DNA of 64,000 nt from Solibacteraceae bacterium (lineage in GTDB: Bacteria > Acidobacteriota > Terriglobia > Bryobacterales > Bryobacteraceae). The notes beneath the pieces were generated by a model. The model ran no database searches, was not told where the DNA came from, and saw nothing but the letters and a program-made list of their open reading frames with translations. Both the position numbers and the translations under genes were made by a program. Shown here one piece after another: positions 18,382 through 26,469 of the stretch. Location of the stretch: assembly GCA_021324015.1 (NCBI GenBank), contig JAJPJX010000136.1, positions 166,351 to 230,350 of the forward strand. The letters are read 5' to 3'. Position 1 is the first letter of the stretch. The number at the start of each line of letters is the position of its first letter.

Positions 18382-18395
18382 ATTGAGGAGAGGCG

Positions 18396-19133
18396 ATGTG
18401 GCCATTTCTTAGAATCGTTTATCCCTCCGATGCCTGCCCGCAATGCAGGAAGACTCTGGCACAGGCGGTGGAACTGGCCGAGAAGTGCCGGTCGCAACTG
18501 GTGGTGCTGGACACCTCGCGCGGCGGCAAGAGCGACCCCGCCGGGCGGATTGTGGAACTGGCCAACGGCGGCCGCGCGAACCTGATCTTCATGCCGCGCC
18601 ACGGCTCGGGCAACTGTCCGGGGGGCCTGGAGAGCACGATCACGGCCGTACTGGCGCGGGCGAAGTGCCCGGTGTGGATTGCGCCGGCGCGCGAGCCCAA
18701 GGAGGGCGGGCCGGTGCTGTGCGCGATGGAACCTCGGCCGGGCGGCGAAGAGCACCTCGACTCGGCGGCCAGCATCGCGCAGGCGTACGGGCGGCCCTTG
18801 CACCTGATCCACGCGGTGCCGGAAGTGGGGGGAGTCCGGCAGCGCTTGGCGGCTTTCGAACGTGCCATGGCGTGGCTGCTGGAGTTCCGGCGCAGGCTGG
18901 CGCGCAGCGCGGAAGTGGCGGTGCACGCGGGTGAAGTCGTGAAGGTCGTCGTGCGCGCGGCCCAGTCGCGCGGCGCGTCGCTGCTGGTGATCGGACATGG
19001 AGAATGCGGCGGGACCCCGGGACATCTCGGCTCGCACGCGTACCGCATCGCGCGGGAAGCCTCCTGTCCGGTGCTGGTGGGCGCGCCGACGGCATCGGTC
19101 AGCCTGACGCGTGAGAAGCAGCGGGCGGCGTAG
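18396..19133 (+). CDS. tandem UspA-domain (universal stress) protein
   Basis: This 245-residue protein is made of two UspA-like halves. The N-terminal half (about 1-100) has RIVYPSDACPQC and ANLIFMPRHGSGN. The C-terminal half (about 108-235) ends in the classical ASLLVIGHGECGG...GSHAYRIAREASCPVLV, corresponding to the ATP-binding loop and last strand of UspA. Tandem Usp proteins bind ATP or AMP and act in stress or stasis survival. The first half has a CPQC pair and lacks the full G-2x-G-9x-G loop, so nucleotide binding may reside in the second half. A GAGGAGAG ribosome-binding site precedes the ATG. Confidence 0.8.
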   Translation: MWPFLRIVYPSDACPQCRKTLAQAVELAEKCRSQLVVLDTSRGGKSDPAGRIVELANGGRANLIFMPRHGSGNCPGGLESTITAVLARAKCPVWIAPAREPKEGGPVLCAMEPRPGGEEHLDSAASIAQAYGRPLHLIHAVPEVGGVRQRLAAFERAMAWLLEFRRRLARSAEVAVHAGEVVKVVVRAAQSRGASLLVIGHGECGGTPGHLGSHAYRIAREASCPVLVGAPTASVSLTREKQRAA

Positions 19134-19193
19134 GGCGCGGCGCAGGGGACAGCCGCAGGCTTCTGGATCGCTTCAGCCGGTACTGCAAGGACC

Positions 19194-19259
19194 GAGTGCT
19201 ATGTGTATCTGAGCGCGTCGCGCCCCCTCGCGGCCCGGGACGTCGTAGACTAAGCACTC
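19194..19259 (+). promoter_or_regulatory. inverted repeat abutting the start of the BTAD regulator gene, with -10-like TAGACT
   Basis: GAGTGCT (19194-19200) is repeated inverted as AGCACTC (19253-19259), which ends immediately before the ATG at 19260. A TAGACT -10-like box at 19246-19251 lies between. The arms could form a long-range stem or be separate half-sites for a regulator. No clear -35 was seen. Confidence 0.3.
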
Positions 19260-22200
19260 ATGCGGATCAACTTGTTTGGCAACCTGCGGGTCAGCTACGC
19301 GGGACACTTGGTCACCTCGGTGAACACGAACCGCCTGCAATCCCTGATTGCCTATCTCATCCTGCATGGGGATACGCCACAACCGCGGGAGCGGCTGGCG
19401 TTTGTGCTCTGGCCGGCTTCCAACGAATCGCAGGCCCGGACGAATCTGCGGCAGCTCCTCCACCACCTAAAGCGAGCCTTGCCGGCGGAATGCAACTCGC
19501 TGGTGACCGACCATTACACAGTGCGCTGGCGGCAGGACGCTTCCTGTGAGATCGACGTCGTGGATTTCCAAAGGGCGATCGCCGAGGCCACTTCCGCACT
19601 AGCGGAAAACGATCGCGCCCGGGCGATCCAATCACTCACGGCCGCGGCCCAACTCTACGAGGACGACCTTCTGCCCGGGCTCTACGACGACTGGCTCACG
19701 CCATTCCGCGAAGAGTACCGGCAAGACGCTTCCGATGCTCTGCACCGGCTCGCGACGCTCTTCGAAGAGCAGAAGGAATTCGCCGCGGCGCTCCCATTCG
19801 CCGAACGCCTGGTCGCACTCGATCCGCTGGGGGAGTCCCACCATCAACTGCTGATGCGGCTGCATGCGGCCAATCACGACCGATCGAGCGCGCTTCGCGC
19901 CTACCATCAGTGCATGCGCGTGTTGCGGCGGGAAATGGGGGTGGAGCCGGGTCCCGCAACAGTGGAACTGTTTGAGCGAATTCTCAAGACAAAGCCGGAG
20001 CCCGGGGCTTCGCGCGATAGGGCTTCCGGGCACGCGGCGCCGACAGAGGTCTTCCAACCACAAAAAGCCCGGGTGCTGGTCGGGCGCACGCGGGAATGGC
20101 AGCAGTTGACGTCGGCCTGGCAACTCGCGGCGGAGACGGGGCCGCGAGTGGCCGTGGTCTCCGGCGAGCCAGGCATCGGCAAGACGAGACTTGCGGACGA
20201 ATTCTTCCAAGCATGTGTAAGCCAGGGACACGCGGCTGCGCGCAGCCGGTGTTACGCCGGGCAGGGTCAGGTAGCCTATGCGCCCGTGGCGGAGTGGCTG
20301 CGTTCCGACGTGGTTCGCGCGGGTTGGTCAAGCCTGACGCGCGAGCAAGCGGTGGAGCTGGCCCGGCTGGCGCCGGAGATCCGCGAGCAGTTTGCCAAGA
20401 TCGAACCACGCGCGTCCGGAGAGCCTCTCGCGCTCACCGAAAGCTGGCAGCGCCTTCGGTTTTACGAATCGATCAACGCCGCGGTTGGAAAAAGCCGTAA
20501 GCCGCTGCTGCTCTACCTGGACGATATGCAATGGTGCGACCCCGCTTCGTTCGAGTGGCTCAACGCCCTGTTGACCTCGCCCGCCGCTGGCCGTGTCCTT
20601 GTGCTTGGAACGGTACGGGCGGAAGAAACAGGCCGGGAACATCCGTTTACCCGGTTTGTGGCTGGGCTGCGGCAAACCGGGATTACAGTAGAGATTCCAC
20701 TGGAACCCTTGGGCGCCGGCGAGACAGCGGAGTTGGCCCGGCTCGAATCCGTCCAGCCACTAGACAGCGCCAAGCTCGCAGAGATCGTTCGCGCCACTCG
20801 CGGCAACCCGCTGTTTGTAGTGGAGAGTGTCAGGGTAGGACTGCAGAGCACGCGAGTGCACTCGGTCATCGCAGCACGGCTGGCGCAGCTTACGGCGGCC
20901 TCCTACGAACTCGCCGGCATTGCGAGCGTGATCGGCCGCCCCTTTACCGTCGAATTGATGGAGAAGGCAACGGATTGGGACGAACTCAGCGTCTCCCAAG
21001 CCCTCGACGAACTCTGGCGGCGACGGATCATCGAAAGCCGGGGTATTTCCGAATACGACTTCACCCATGACCGGCTGCGGGAGGTGGCCTGCTCGGAACT
21101 GACTCCCGTGCGCCGGCGCTACTTCCACCGGCGTGTGGCGCGGGCGCTGGCCGAGGCATATGGAGCGGATATCGATATCTGGAATGGGCAGATTGCCTCG
21201 CATTTCGAACAGGCCGGAATGGCGGAAGAGGCGATCGAACATTACCGGCGGGCGGCCGCGTACGCGCGCCAGCGATATGCGAACGCCGAAGCGGCGGACC
21301 TGTTGAGGCGGGCTCTGGCTCTTTGCCGCGGATTTCCCGAGTCGGAGCGGAGACTGGGGCAGGAGCTCGATCTGCTGGCCACGCTCGGTCCCGCGTTGGT
21401 GACAACCGAAGGCTATTCCGCGCCGGAAGTGGGCGAGACGTACGAGCGCGCGCTGGAAATCTCGCGGCGTCTGGACGATCGAAACCTGTTCGCGATCGTG
21501 AGCGGCGCGTGGGTCTTTCACATAGTCCGGGGCGATTTGGAGACAGCACGGCGGTTCAGCCTGGACTTTCTGAGAGCGGCGGAACGGGAGGGGACGGCCG
21601 GGCTGATGTTGGCGGGAAACTTCCTGGTGGGAAGCTGCCTGTTTCATGTGGGCCGGCTCGAGGAATCGCTGAAGCACATGGCCGCAGCGACGGGCACACA
21701 CGACAGGTCCGCGGAGTCCGTACTAGCGCTGTTCGCCGGGCCGGACCTGGGCGTTTTTTGCCATTCCTACCTGGCCCATCTGGCTTGTCTCCGGGAAGAC
21801 GGAGATCAGGCGGACAGGCACGCCGCCGAGGCCATCGCGGCAGCGAACCGGATCCACGATCCGTTCAGCCAGGCGATCGCACTCGACTACGCCGCATTGC
21901 TGCATGCGTTCCGGGGCGAGAGCCGCGCCGCCCTGGAGCGCGGGCGCGAGGCCGTGGAACTGTGCAGCCGGCATGGCTTCGCGTATTATCTGGCGATGGG
22001 AAATATCGTGACCGGCTGGGCGACGGCCGCCGAGGACGGAGTAGCCCAAGGCCTGACACAGCTTCAGGAGGGGCTGAACGGGTTGCGTGCCTTGGGCGCT
22101 GAGCTTCGGTTGCCGTACTATTTCGCCCTCCTGACGGAGACACTCGTGCGCGCCGGCGCGATGAGCGAGGCGCTGGCCAGCCTCTCCACGGGGTTCGCAT

Positions 22201-22412
22201 TCGCTAGCAAGAACGGCGAAGAATGGGCGGTCGCAGAGTTGTACCAAAGGCAGGGGGAACTGCTGCTTTCCGAGGGAAAGGCCGAAGCCGCACGCGCCAG
22301 TTTCCGGCGAGGCATGGAGGCTGCGCGGCGCTCGGGTGCACTCGCGTTCGAGCGTAAATTGTCACGTCTAGCCGGCGGAACGGCCGCATCCGCCTCCACA
22401 GAACGCTTCTAG
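19260..22412 (+). CDS. BTAD/SARP-like transcriptional activator with AAA ATPase and TPR region
   Basis: This is a 1050-residue regulator. Residues 1-95 form a winged-helix DNA-binding domain (MRINLFGNLRV, RLQSLIAYLILHGDTPQPRERLAFVLWP). Residues 100-250 are the bacterial transcriptional activator domain (YRQDASDALHRLATLFEEQ, HQLLMRLHAANHDRSSALRAYHQC). The AAA module has Walker A GEPGIGKT at about 302-309 and Walker B LLLYLDDMQW at about 416-425. The C-terminal 400 residues are TPR-like helices. It resembles large SARP/AfsR-type activators without a receiver or LuxR domain. It is followed within 70 bases by an oxidoreductase, a methyltransferase and a SnoaL-like gene, which it may control. Confidence 0.88.
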   Translation: MRINLFGNLRVSYAGHLVTSVNTNRLQSLIAYLILHGDTPQPRERLAFVLWPASNESQARTNLRQLLHHLKRALPAECNSLVTDHYTVRWRQDASCEIDVVDFQRAIAEATSALAENDRARAIQSLTAAAQLYEDDLLPGLYDDWLTPFREEYRQDASDALHRLATLFEEQKEFAAALPFAERLVALDPLGESHHQLLMRLHAANHDRSSALRAYHQCMRVLRREMGVEPGPATVELFERILKTKPEPGASRDRASGHAAPTEVFQPQKARVLVGRTREWQQLTSAWQLAAETGPRVAVVSGEPGIGKTRLADEFFQACVSQGHAAARSRCYAGQGQVAYAPVAEWLRSDVVRAGWSSLTREQAVELARLAPEIREQFAKIEPRASGEPLALTESWQRLRFYESINAAVGKSRKPLLLYLDDMQWCDPASFEWLNALLTSPAAGRVLVLGTVRAEETGREHPFTRFVAGLRQTGITVEIPLEPLGAGETAELARLESVQPLDSAKLAEIVRATRGNPLFVVESVRVGLQSTRVHSVIAARLAQLTAASYELAGIASVIGRPFTVELMEKATDWDELSVSQALDELWRRRIIESRGISEYDFTHDRLREVACSELTPVRRRYFHRRVARALAEAYGADIDIWNGQIASHFEQAGMAEEAIEHYRRAAAYARQRYANAEAADLLRRALALCRGFPESERRLGQELDLLATLGPALVTTEGYSAPEVGETYERALEISRRLDDRNLFAIVSGAWVFHIVRGDLETARRFSLDFLRAAEREGTAGLMLAGNFLVGSCLFHVGRLEESLKHMAAATGTHDRSAESVLALFAGPDLGVFCHSYLAHLACLREDGDQADRHAAEAIAAANRIHDPFSQAIALDYAALLHAFRGESRAALERGREAVELCSRHGFAYYLAMGNIVTGWATAAEDGVAQGLTQLQEGLNGLRALGAELRLPYYFALLTETLVRAGAMSEALASLSTGFAFASKNGEEWAVAELYQRQGELLLSEGKAEAARASFRRGMEAARRSGALAFERKLSRLAGGTAASASTERF

Positions 22413-22482
22413 AACGGCCATTCAGGCAAAGTGGACATATCCGGCGCGGAAAATGACTTCGCGCCCTCGGAGGAGGAAGGGA

Positions 22483-23904
22483 ATGTCCTTACAAGAAGCG
22501 ATCCACGAATTTCGCAGCCAGTTTCGCGGAACGGTCCACGAACCGGGAGATGCGGGTTACGAGGAGGCGCGCAGAGTCTACAACGGAATGATCGACCGCA
22601 AGCCGAGGCTGGTCGCGCAATGCACCGACGTCGCGGACGTGATCGCCGCCGTGCGGATGGCTAAGGCCAACGATTTACGTGTGGCGGTTCGCGGCGGCGG
22701 GCACAATGCCGCGGGCCTGGGTGTTTGCGACGACGGCCTGGTGATCGATCTCGCGCCCATTAATTACGTGAGGGTGGATCCCTCCTCGCGTACGGTGCTG
22801 GTGGGAGGCGGGTGCAAGTGGCGCGATGTGGACCATGCGACCCACGCCTTCGGGCTGGCCGTGCCATCCGGCATTATCTCGAGCACCGGGGTTGCCGGGC
22901 TCACCTTGGGCGGAGGAATGGGCCACCTGACCCGGAAGTACGGGCTGACCATTGACAACCTTTTGTCGGTCGATATGGTGCTGGCGGACGGCAGTTTCGT
23001 CGTGGCGAGCGCCGAGGAGAATCCGGACTTGTTTTGGGCGGTCCGAGGAGGAGGGGGAAACTTCGGCATCGTGATTTCGTTTCTCTTTGAGGGGCAACCG
23101 GTACACACCGTTTGCGCCGGCCCGATGCTCTGGAACCTGGAAGATGCCGCGGACGTGATGAAGTGGTACCGGGAATTTATTACGCGGGCGCCCGAAGAAA
23201 TGAATGGCTTCGTCGCCATGATGACCGTGCCCCCGGGACCGCCGTTTCCCGAGGAATTGCACCTGCGCAAGATGTGCGCGATCGTGTGGTGCTATCAGGG
23301 GCCGATGGAGCAGGCCAATGCGATCCTGGAGCCGATCCGCAGCTACCGTCCGCCGGCTTTCGAGTTCTTCGTGCCGATGCCGTTTCCGATGCTGCAAGGG
23401 ATGTTCGACCCGATTTACCCTACCGGCCTGCAATGGTACTGGAAGGCGGATTTCTTCAAGGAACTGAACGATGCCGCGATTGAGAAACATCTCGAGCACG
23501 CGTCCCTTCTGCCGTCCTGGCAATCGACCATGCATCTCTATCCGGTCAACGGAAAAGTGAATCGAGTGGGCGAAACCGACACCGCGTTCGGCCATCGCGA
23601 TGCCGTCTGGAGCGGGGTCATCGTCGGAGTCGACCCGGACCCGGCGAACCGCGCGCGGATCACCGATTGGGCCAGGAGTTATTACGAAGCGCTGCATCCG
23701 TTCGGCACCGGCGGCGCTTATCTGAATTTCATGATGGAAGAGGGAGAGGACCGGATTCGCGCGACCTACCGGGGGAATTACGACCGGCTGGCGGCCGTCA
23801 AAGCGAAGTACGATCCCGGCAACTTCTTCAACGTGAATCAGAACATCCGCCCGGCGGGGAGCCGACCAAGTGGAGGTTTGTCCCCTTCGAGGCAGCGTTC
23901 GTAA
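22483..23904 (+). CDS. FAD-binding oxidoreductase, berberine-bridge (BBE) family
   Basis: This is a 473-residue flavoprotein. The ATG at 22483 follows a strong GGAGGAGGAAGG site and is preferred to the frame's earlier ATG at 22453. The p-cresol methylhydroxylase-type FAD domain carries RGGGHN, whose His74 is the usual site of covalent 8-alpha-FAD attachment. The second covalent position (a Cys in bicovalent members) appears as Ser/Thr in SSTGVAGLTLGGGMG, so single attachment is expected. The C-terminal BBE segment (RLAAVKAKYDPGNFFNVNQN) is canonical. Such enzymes oxidise alcohols, sugars or natural-product intermediates with O2. It lies 14 bases from the methyltransferase, in a likely operon. 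Confidence 0.9.
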   Translation: MSLQEAIHEFRSQFRGTVHEPGDAGYEEARRVYNGMIDRKPRLVAQCTDVADVIAAVRMAKANDLRVAVRGGGHNAAGLGVCDDGLVIDLAPINYVRVDPSSRTVLVGGGCKWRDVDHATHAFGLAVPSGIISSTGVAGLTLGGGMGHLTRKYGLTIDNLLSVDMVLADGSFVVASAEENPDLFWAVRGGGGNFGIVISFLFEGQPVHTVCAGPMLWNLEDAADVMKWYREFITRAPEEMNGFVAMMTVPPGPPFPEELHLRKMCAIVWCYQGPMEQANAILEPIRSYRPPAFEFFVPMPFPMLQGMFDPIYPTGLQWYWKADFFKELNDAAIEKHLEHASLLPSWQSTMHLYPVNGKVNRVGETDTAFGHRDAVWSGVIVGVDPDPANRARITDWARSYYEALHPFGTGGAYLNFMMEEGEDRIRATYRGNYDRLAAVKAKYDPGNFFNVNQNIRPAGSRPSGGLSPSRQRS

Positions 23905-23918
23905 CGAGGAGAAGAGCA

Positions 23919-24801
23919 ATGGAATTAGAAGAGGAGAAACTGATCGAGGAAATCGTTTCGAGGAATCCGGCCACAAGGTACGTCAGCAGCCGAGCCTGGC
24001 CCTCCGAAATCGCGCCCCTGAAGGCGCATCTCAGGAGAATCTGGAACGCAGGAGATTACGATCGCCTTTCCCGCTATATGCAGGTCGAAGCCGAAGCCTT
24101 CTATCGCCGCCTGGCGGCTCCACCTGGATCCAGGCTCCTCGATGTCGCGTGCGGCTCCGGACAATTGGCCTTGATTGCTGCCCGGCATGGCGTGGACGCG
24201 ACCGGCATCGACGTGGCTGAAAATCTTGTCGAACGAGCACGGGAACGGGCACGAGTTGAAGGACTGAGCGCGCGTTTCCACGAAGGGGACGCGGAGGACT
24301 TGCCGTTCGCGGATGCGACCTTCGACGTCGTCGCGAGCCTCGCCGGCGCCATATTCGCACCGCGCCCGGAGGTGGCCGCAAAGGAACTGCTGCGGGTATG
24401 CCGGCGGGGCGGCATCGTCGATGGCGAACTGGACGCCGCAGGGCTTCGTCGGACAACTGTTCAAGATCCTTTCCCCTTTCGTTGCTCCGTCCGGGATGCG
24501 GGAGCCAGTGCTTTGGGGGGATGAAACCGAGGTACGCGCCCTGCTCGGCGCAGGCGTATCGGCAATGGAGTTTACGCGGCGCAACGCCGTGTTGAATTTT
24601 CCGTTTCCACCCGGCGAAGTCGTACACTTCTTCCGGCTGTACCACGGGCCGGCGAACCGCGCTTTCGCGTCGCTAAACCGGGCTGGACGAGTTCGTCTCC
24701 AGGCGGAAATGGAAGAGCTATGGTCGACTCACAATCTGGCGACAAGCGGATTCACGAAAGTCGACGCCGAATGGCTTGAGGTGATCGCCACGCGTGCGTA
24801 A
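23919..24801 (+). pseudogene. class I SAM-dependent methyltransferase, disrupted by a frameshift near 24420
   Basis: Translation begins at the ATG at 23919 behind GAGGAGA. It runs through the SAM-binding motif LLDVACGSGQ (residues 73-82), IDVAENLVERARERA, and the post-II region EGDAEDLPFADATFDVV. After GGIV (about residue 167) this frame turns into nonsense and stops at 24524. The expected family sequence AMANWTPQGFVGQLF...LWGDE...FPPGEVVHFFRLYHGP...LEVIATRA continues in another frame from 24421 to 24801. Restoring about two bases between GTCG and ATGG would join them. Either this is a real inactivating deletion or a sequencing or assembly error. It is flanked by operon partners on both sides. 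Confidence 0.85.
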
Positions 24802-24847
24802 GGCACTAAGCAAGCGAATCGTGCTTAATCAGGAGGATAGGAAAACA

Positions 24848-25231
24848 ATGCTGTCTACAAGCGACGTTCTGAGTCGTCATCTGAGGTGCTTTGCCGAGCG
24901 CGACCTCGATGGCGTACTGGCCGATTACTCACCGGATGCAGTCCTGTTCTCGCCCGCCGGCCCGCTGAAAGGCCCGGATGGGATCAGGCCCCTCTTCCAA
25001 ACCCTGGTTTCGGAGTTTGCCAAGCCGGGCTCATCGTTCACACTGCTGCTGCAATGCGTGGAGGGCGATCATGCCTATATCGTCTGGACTGCAGAAACAG
25101 CGGACAATTCATACGAATTCGCGACCGATACGTTTGTTGTGCGAAACGGCACGATCGTAGCCCAATCCTTCGCTGCCAAGATCAAGCCAAAAGCTGAACA
25201 GCCGAGTGCAGCCGCACAACATTCGTTATAA
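24848..25231 (+). CDS. SnoaL-like / NTF2-fold protein
   Basis: This 127-residue protein follows the SnoaL/ketosteroid-isomerase-like pattern. It opens with a helix (VLSRHLRCFAERDLDGVLADYSPDAVLF), followed by PAGPLKGPDGIRPLFQTLVSEF and strands ending in DTFVVRNGTIVAQSFAAKI. The ATG at 24848 follows AGGAGGA; an upstream in-frame ATG (24794) would overlap the methyltransferase end. Members range from polyketide cyclases to simple ligand-binding proteins, so the activity is unknown. Position and direction suggest co-transcription with the FAD oxidoreductase and methyltransferase. Confidence 0.75.
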   Translation: MLSTSDVLSRHLRCFAERDLDGVLADYSPDAVLFSPAGPLKGPDGIRPLFQTLVSEFAKPGSSFTLLLQCVEGDHAYIVWTAETADNSYEFATDTFVVRNGTIVAQSFAAKIKPKAEQPSAAAQHSL

Positions 25232-25247
25232 TTCCTCCAAACGGAGG
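25227..25247 (+). promoter_or_regulatory. -10 box (TATAAT) and Shine-Dalgarno-masking hairpin ahead of the 25253 gene
   Basis: TATAAT lies at 25227-25232, overlapping the stop codon of the upstream gene. It is followed by CCTCC (25234-25238), the loop AAAC and GGAGG (25243-25247), the last being the ribosome-binding site of the ATG at 25253. The five-base-pair stem would hide the ribosome-binding site in read-through transcripts. A transcript starting near 25239 from the local TATAAT would lack the left arm. No clear -35 box was found. Confidence 0.45.
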
Positions 25248-25252
25248 TTACC

Positions 25253-26410
25253 ATGCCCATCCCCTCGGTCGCCGTTTTCAAGCACAATACTAAGCCGTGG
25301 TCCCTTTTTGTCACTTACGGTAGCAGTATGGCTGTGGTTTTGGCCGCACTAGAAGCGTATTGGGAGGGCCGCGGCCTGGGCCAACAGGCGCAGGAGAGAT
25401 TGCTCTACAATCTCTGGAAAGAGTGCGGCAAGTGGCTCAAGCACAAGGAGCAGAAGCCCAATCAGGGAAGCGAACTGTTCCAGCGCCGCAAAAACAACGT
25501 AGAGAACCTGCAGAGCGCAACGATGGAGGAGTTGTTTCAGATCTCACCTAACGTGCGTCAAGCGTTGGGGTGGTACGAAGAGCGAAAGAGGCAGGGGCCG
25601 CTGGGTTTCGGTTTGAAACCACTTAGTCCGGGCTATGAGCGGGAGCGCCAGTATTACGAATTGCAGGGGAAGCAAAGCGGCAGCAGCATCTCTGAGAGCA
25701 GAATTGGCATTCACGTGGATTTCCAGTGGGACGATCCTAGAATGCGAAAATTCGTTGGCAAGACGCGGCAGCAGTTGACCATGGACGAGGCGTTAAAGCT
25801 TGCGAAGCTTTTCAACGACCCCCCGGTGGTGTTCCGGAACAAAATCGAGCGGCTGCGCAATCTCGCCATGGTGGGCGACGACGGCCTTTTTTACGATATC
25901 GACGGCAATCCGATTCTCATGAATGCGCTGAGGCTTGGAAAGTACAGGAAGTACGTTTACGCGATGGACAAGTACGGCAATGTGTTCACCGACGATTTGG
26001 GAATCAAGCAGTATGTCAAGTACAATCCACAAACAGGCCGTCACACACTGGAGCAAACCGACACCTTCAATCACTCGTCGTTACTGGCGGGCGGGGAGGT
26101 GCTGTGCGCAGGCTGCATCCATATCGGCTACGACGCCCACAGGCAGCGGGAGAAAGCAGGGTGGCTCAGCGCAATAGATAACAACAGCGGTCATTACAAA
26201 GCCGGTTCGGAGCACCTACGAAATGCGGTGGTCGCTCTGCGGGATCAGGGGGTTGATATCGCCTGGGTCCGGGTGCTCGACGCTTCGGGGGGAAGGGACA
26301 ATTTGGTCTGTTACTGGGGAGATGATGTGATCGATGGCTTCAGGGATCCCTGGCCGGATTTGGACAGCCCGCCACCGCTGGGTATACCGGCGCCTCCAGT
26401 TGAGTCGTAG
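25253..26410 (+). CDS. unknown protein with effector-like C-terminal HSS...AGG...SGHY module
   Basis: This 385-residue protein has no family I can name. The G+C content is clearly lower than its neighbours (about half in the lines I counted), which suggests recent acquisition. The N-terminal 100 residues are charged and helical after a short hydrophobic patch (about 20-33). The C-terminal part (about 235-345) reads YAMDKYGNVFTDD, then FNHSSLLAGGEVLCAG (272-287), AIDNNSGHYKAG (near 306-317) and AVVALRDQGVDI. I recall this HSS...AGG...SGHY layout from the C-termini of bacterial effector- or toxin-like proteins of unknown activity, and from stand-alone proteins. No signal peptide or immunity-like partner is evident. 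Confidence 0.6.
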   Translation: MPIPSVAVFKHNTKPWSLFVTYGSSMAVVLAALEAYWEGRGLGQQAQERLLYNLWKECGKWLKHKEQKPNQGSELFQRRKNNVENLQSATMEELFQISPNVRQALGWYEERKRQGPLGFGLKPLSPGYERERQYYELQGKQSGSSISESRIGIHVDFQWDDPRMRKFVGKTRQQLTMDEALKLAKLFNDPPVVFRNKIERLRNLAMVGDDGLFYDIDGNPILMNALRLGKYRKYVYAMDKYGNVFTDDLGIKQYVKYNPQTGRHTLEQTDTFNHSSLLAGGEVLCAGCIHIGYDAHRQREKAGWLSAIDNNSGHYKAGSEHLRNAVVALRDQGVDIAWVRVLDASGGRDNLVCYWGDDVIDGFRDPWPDLDSPPPLGIPAPPVES

Positions 26411-26469
26411 GCGATTACACGACAGAGGCACCAACCCGGCAACCGAGGGCTTGAGCCATCGCCCAATTC

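Noticed and set aside
22453..22482. earlier start for the FAD oxidoreductase
   Set aside because: The ATG at 22483 has an excellent GGAGGAGGAAGG site that the earlier codons would translate through; the added residues MTSRPRRRKG are unlike the family.
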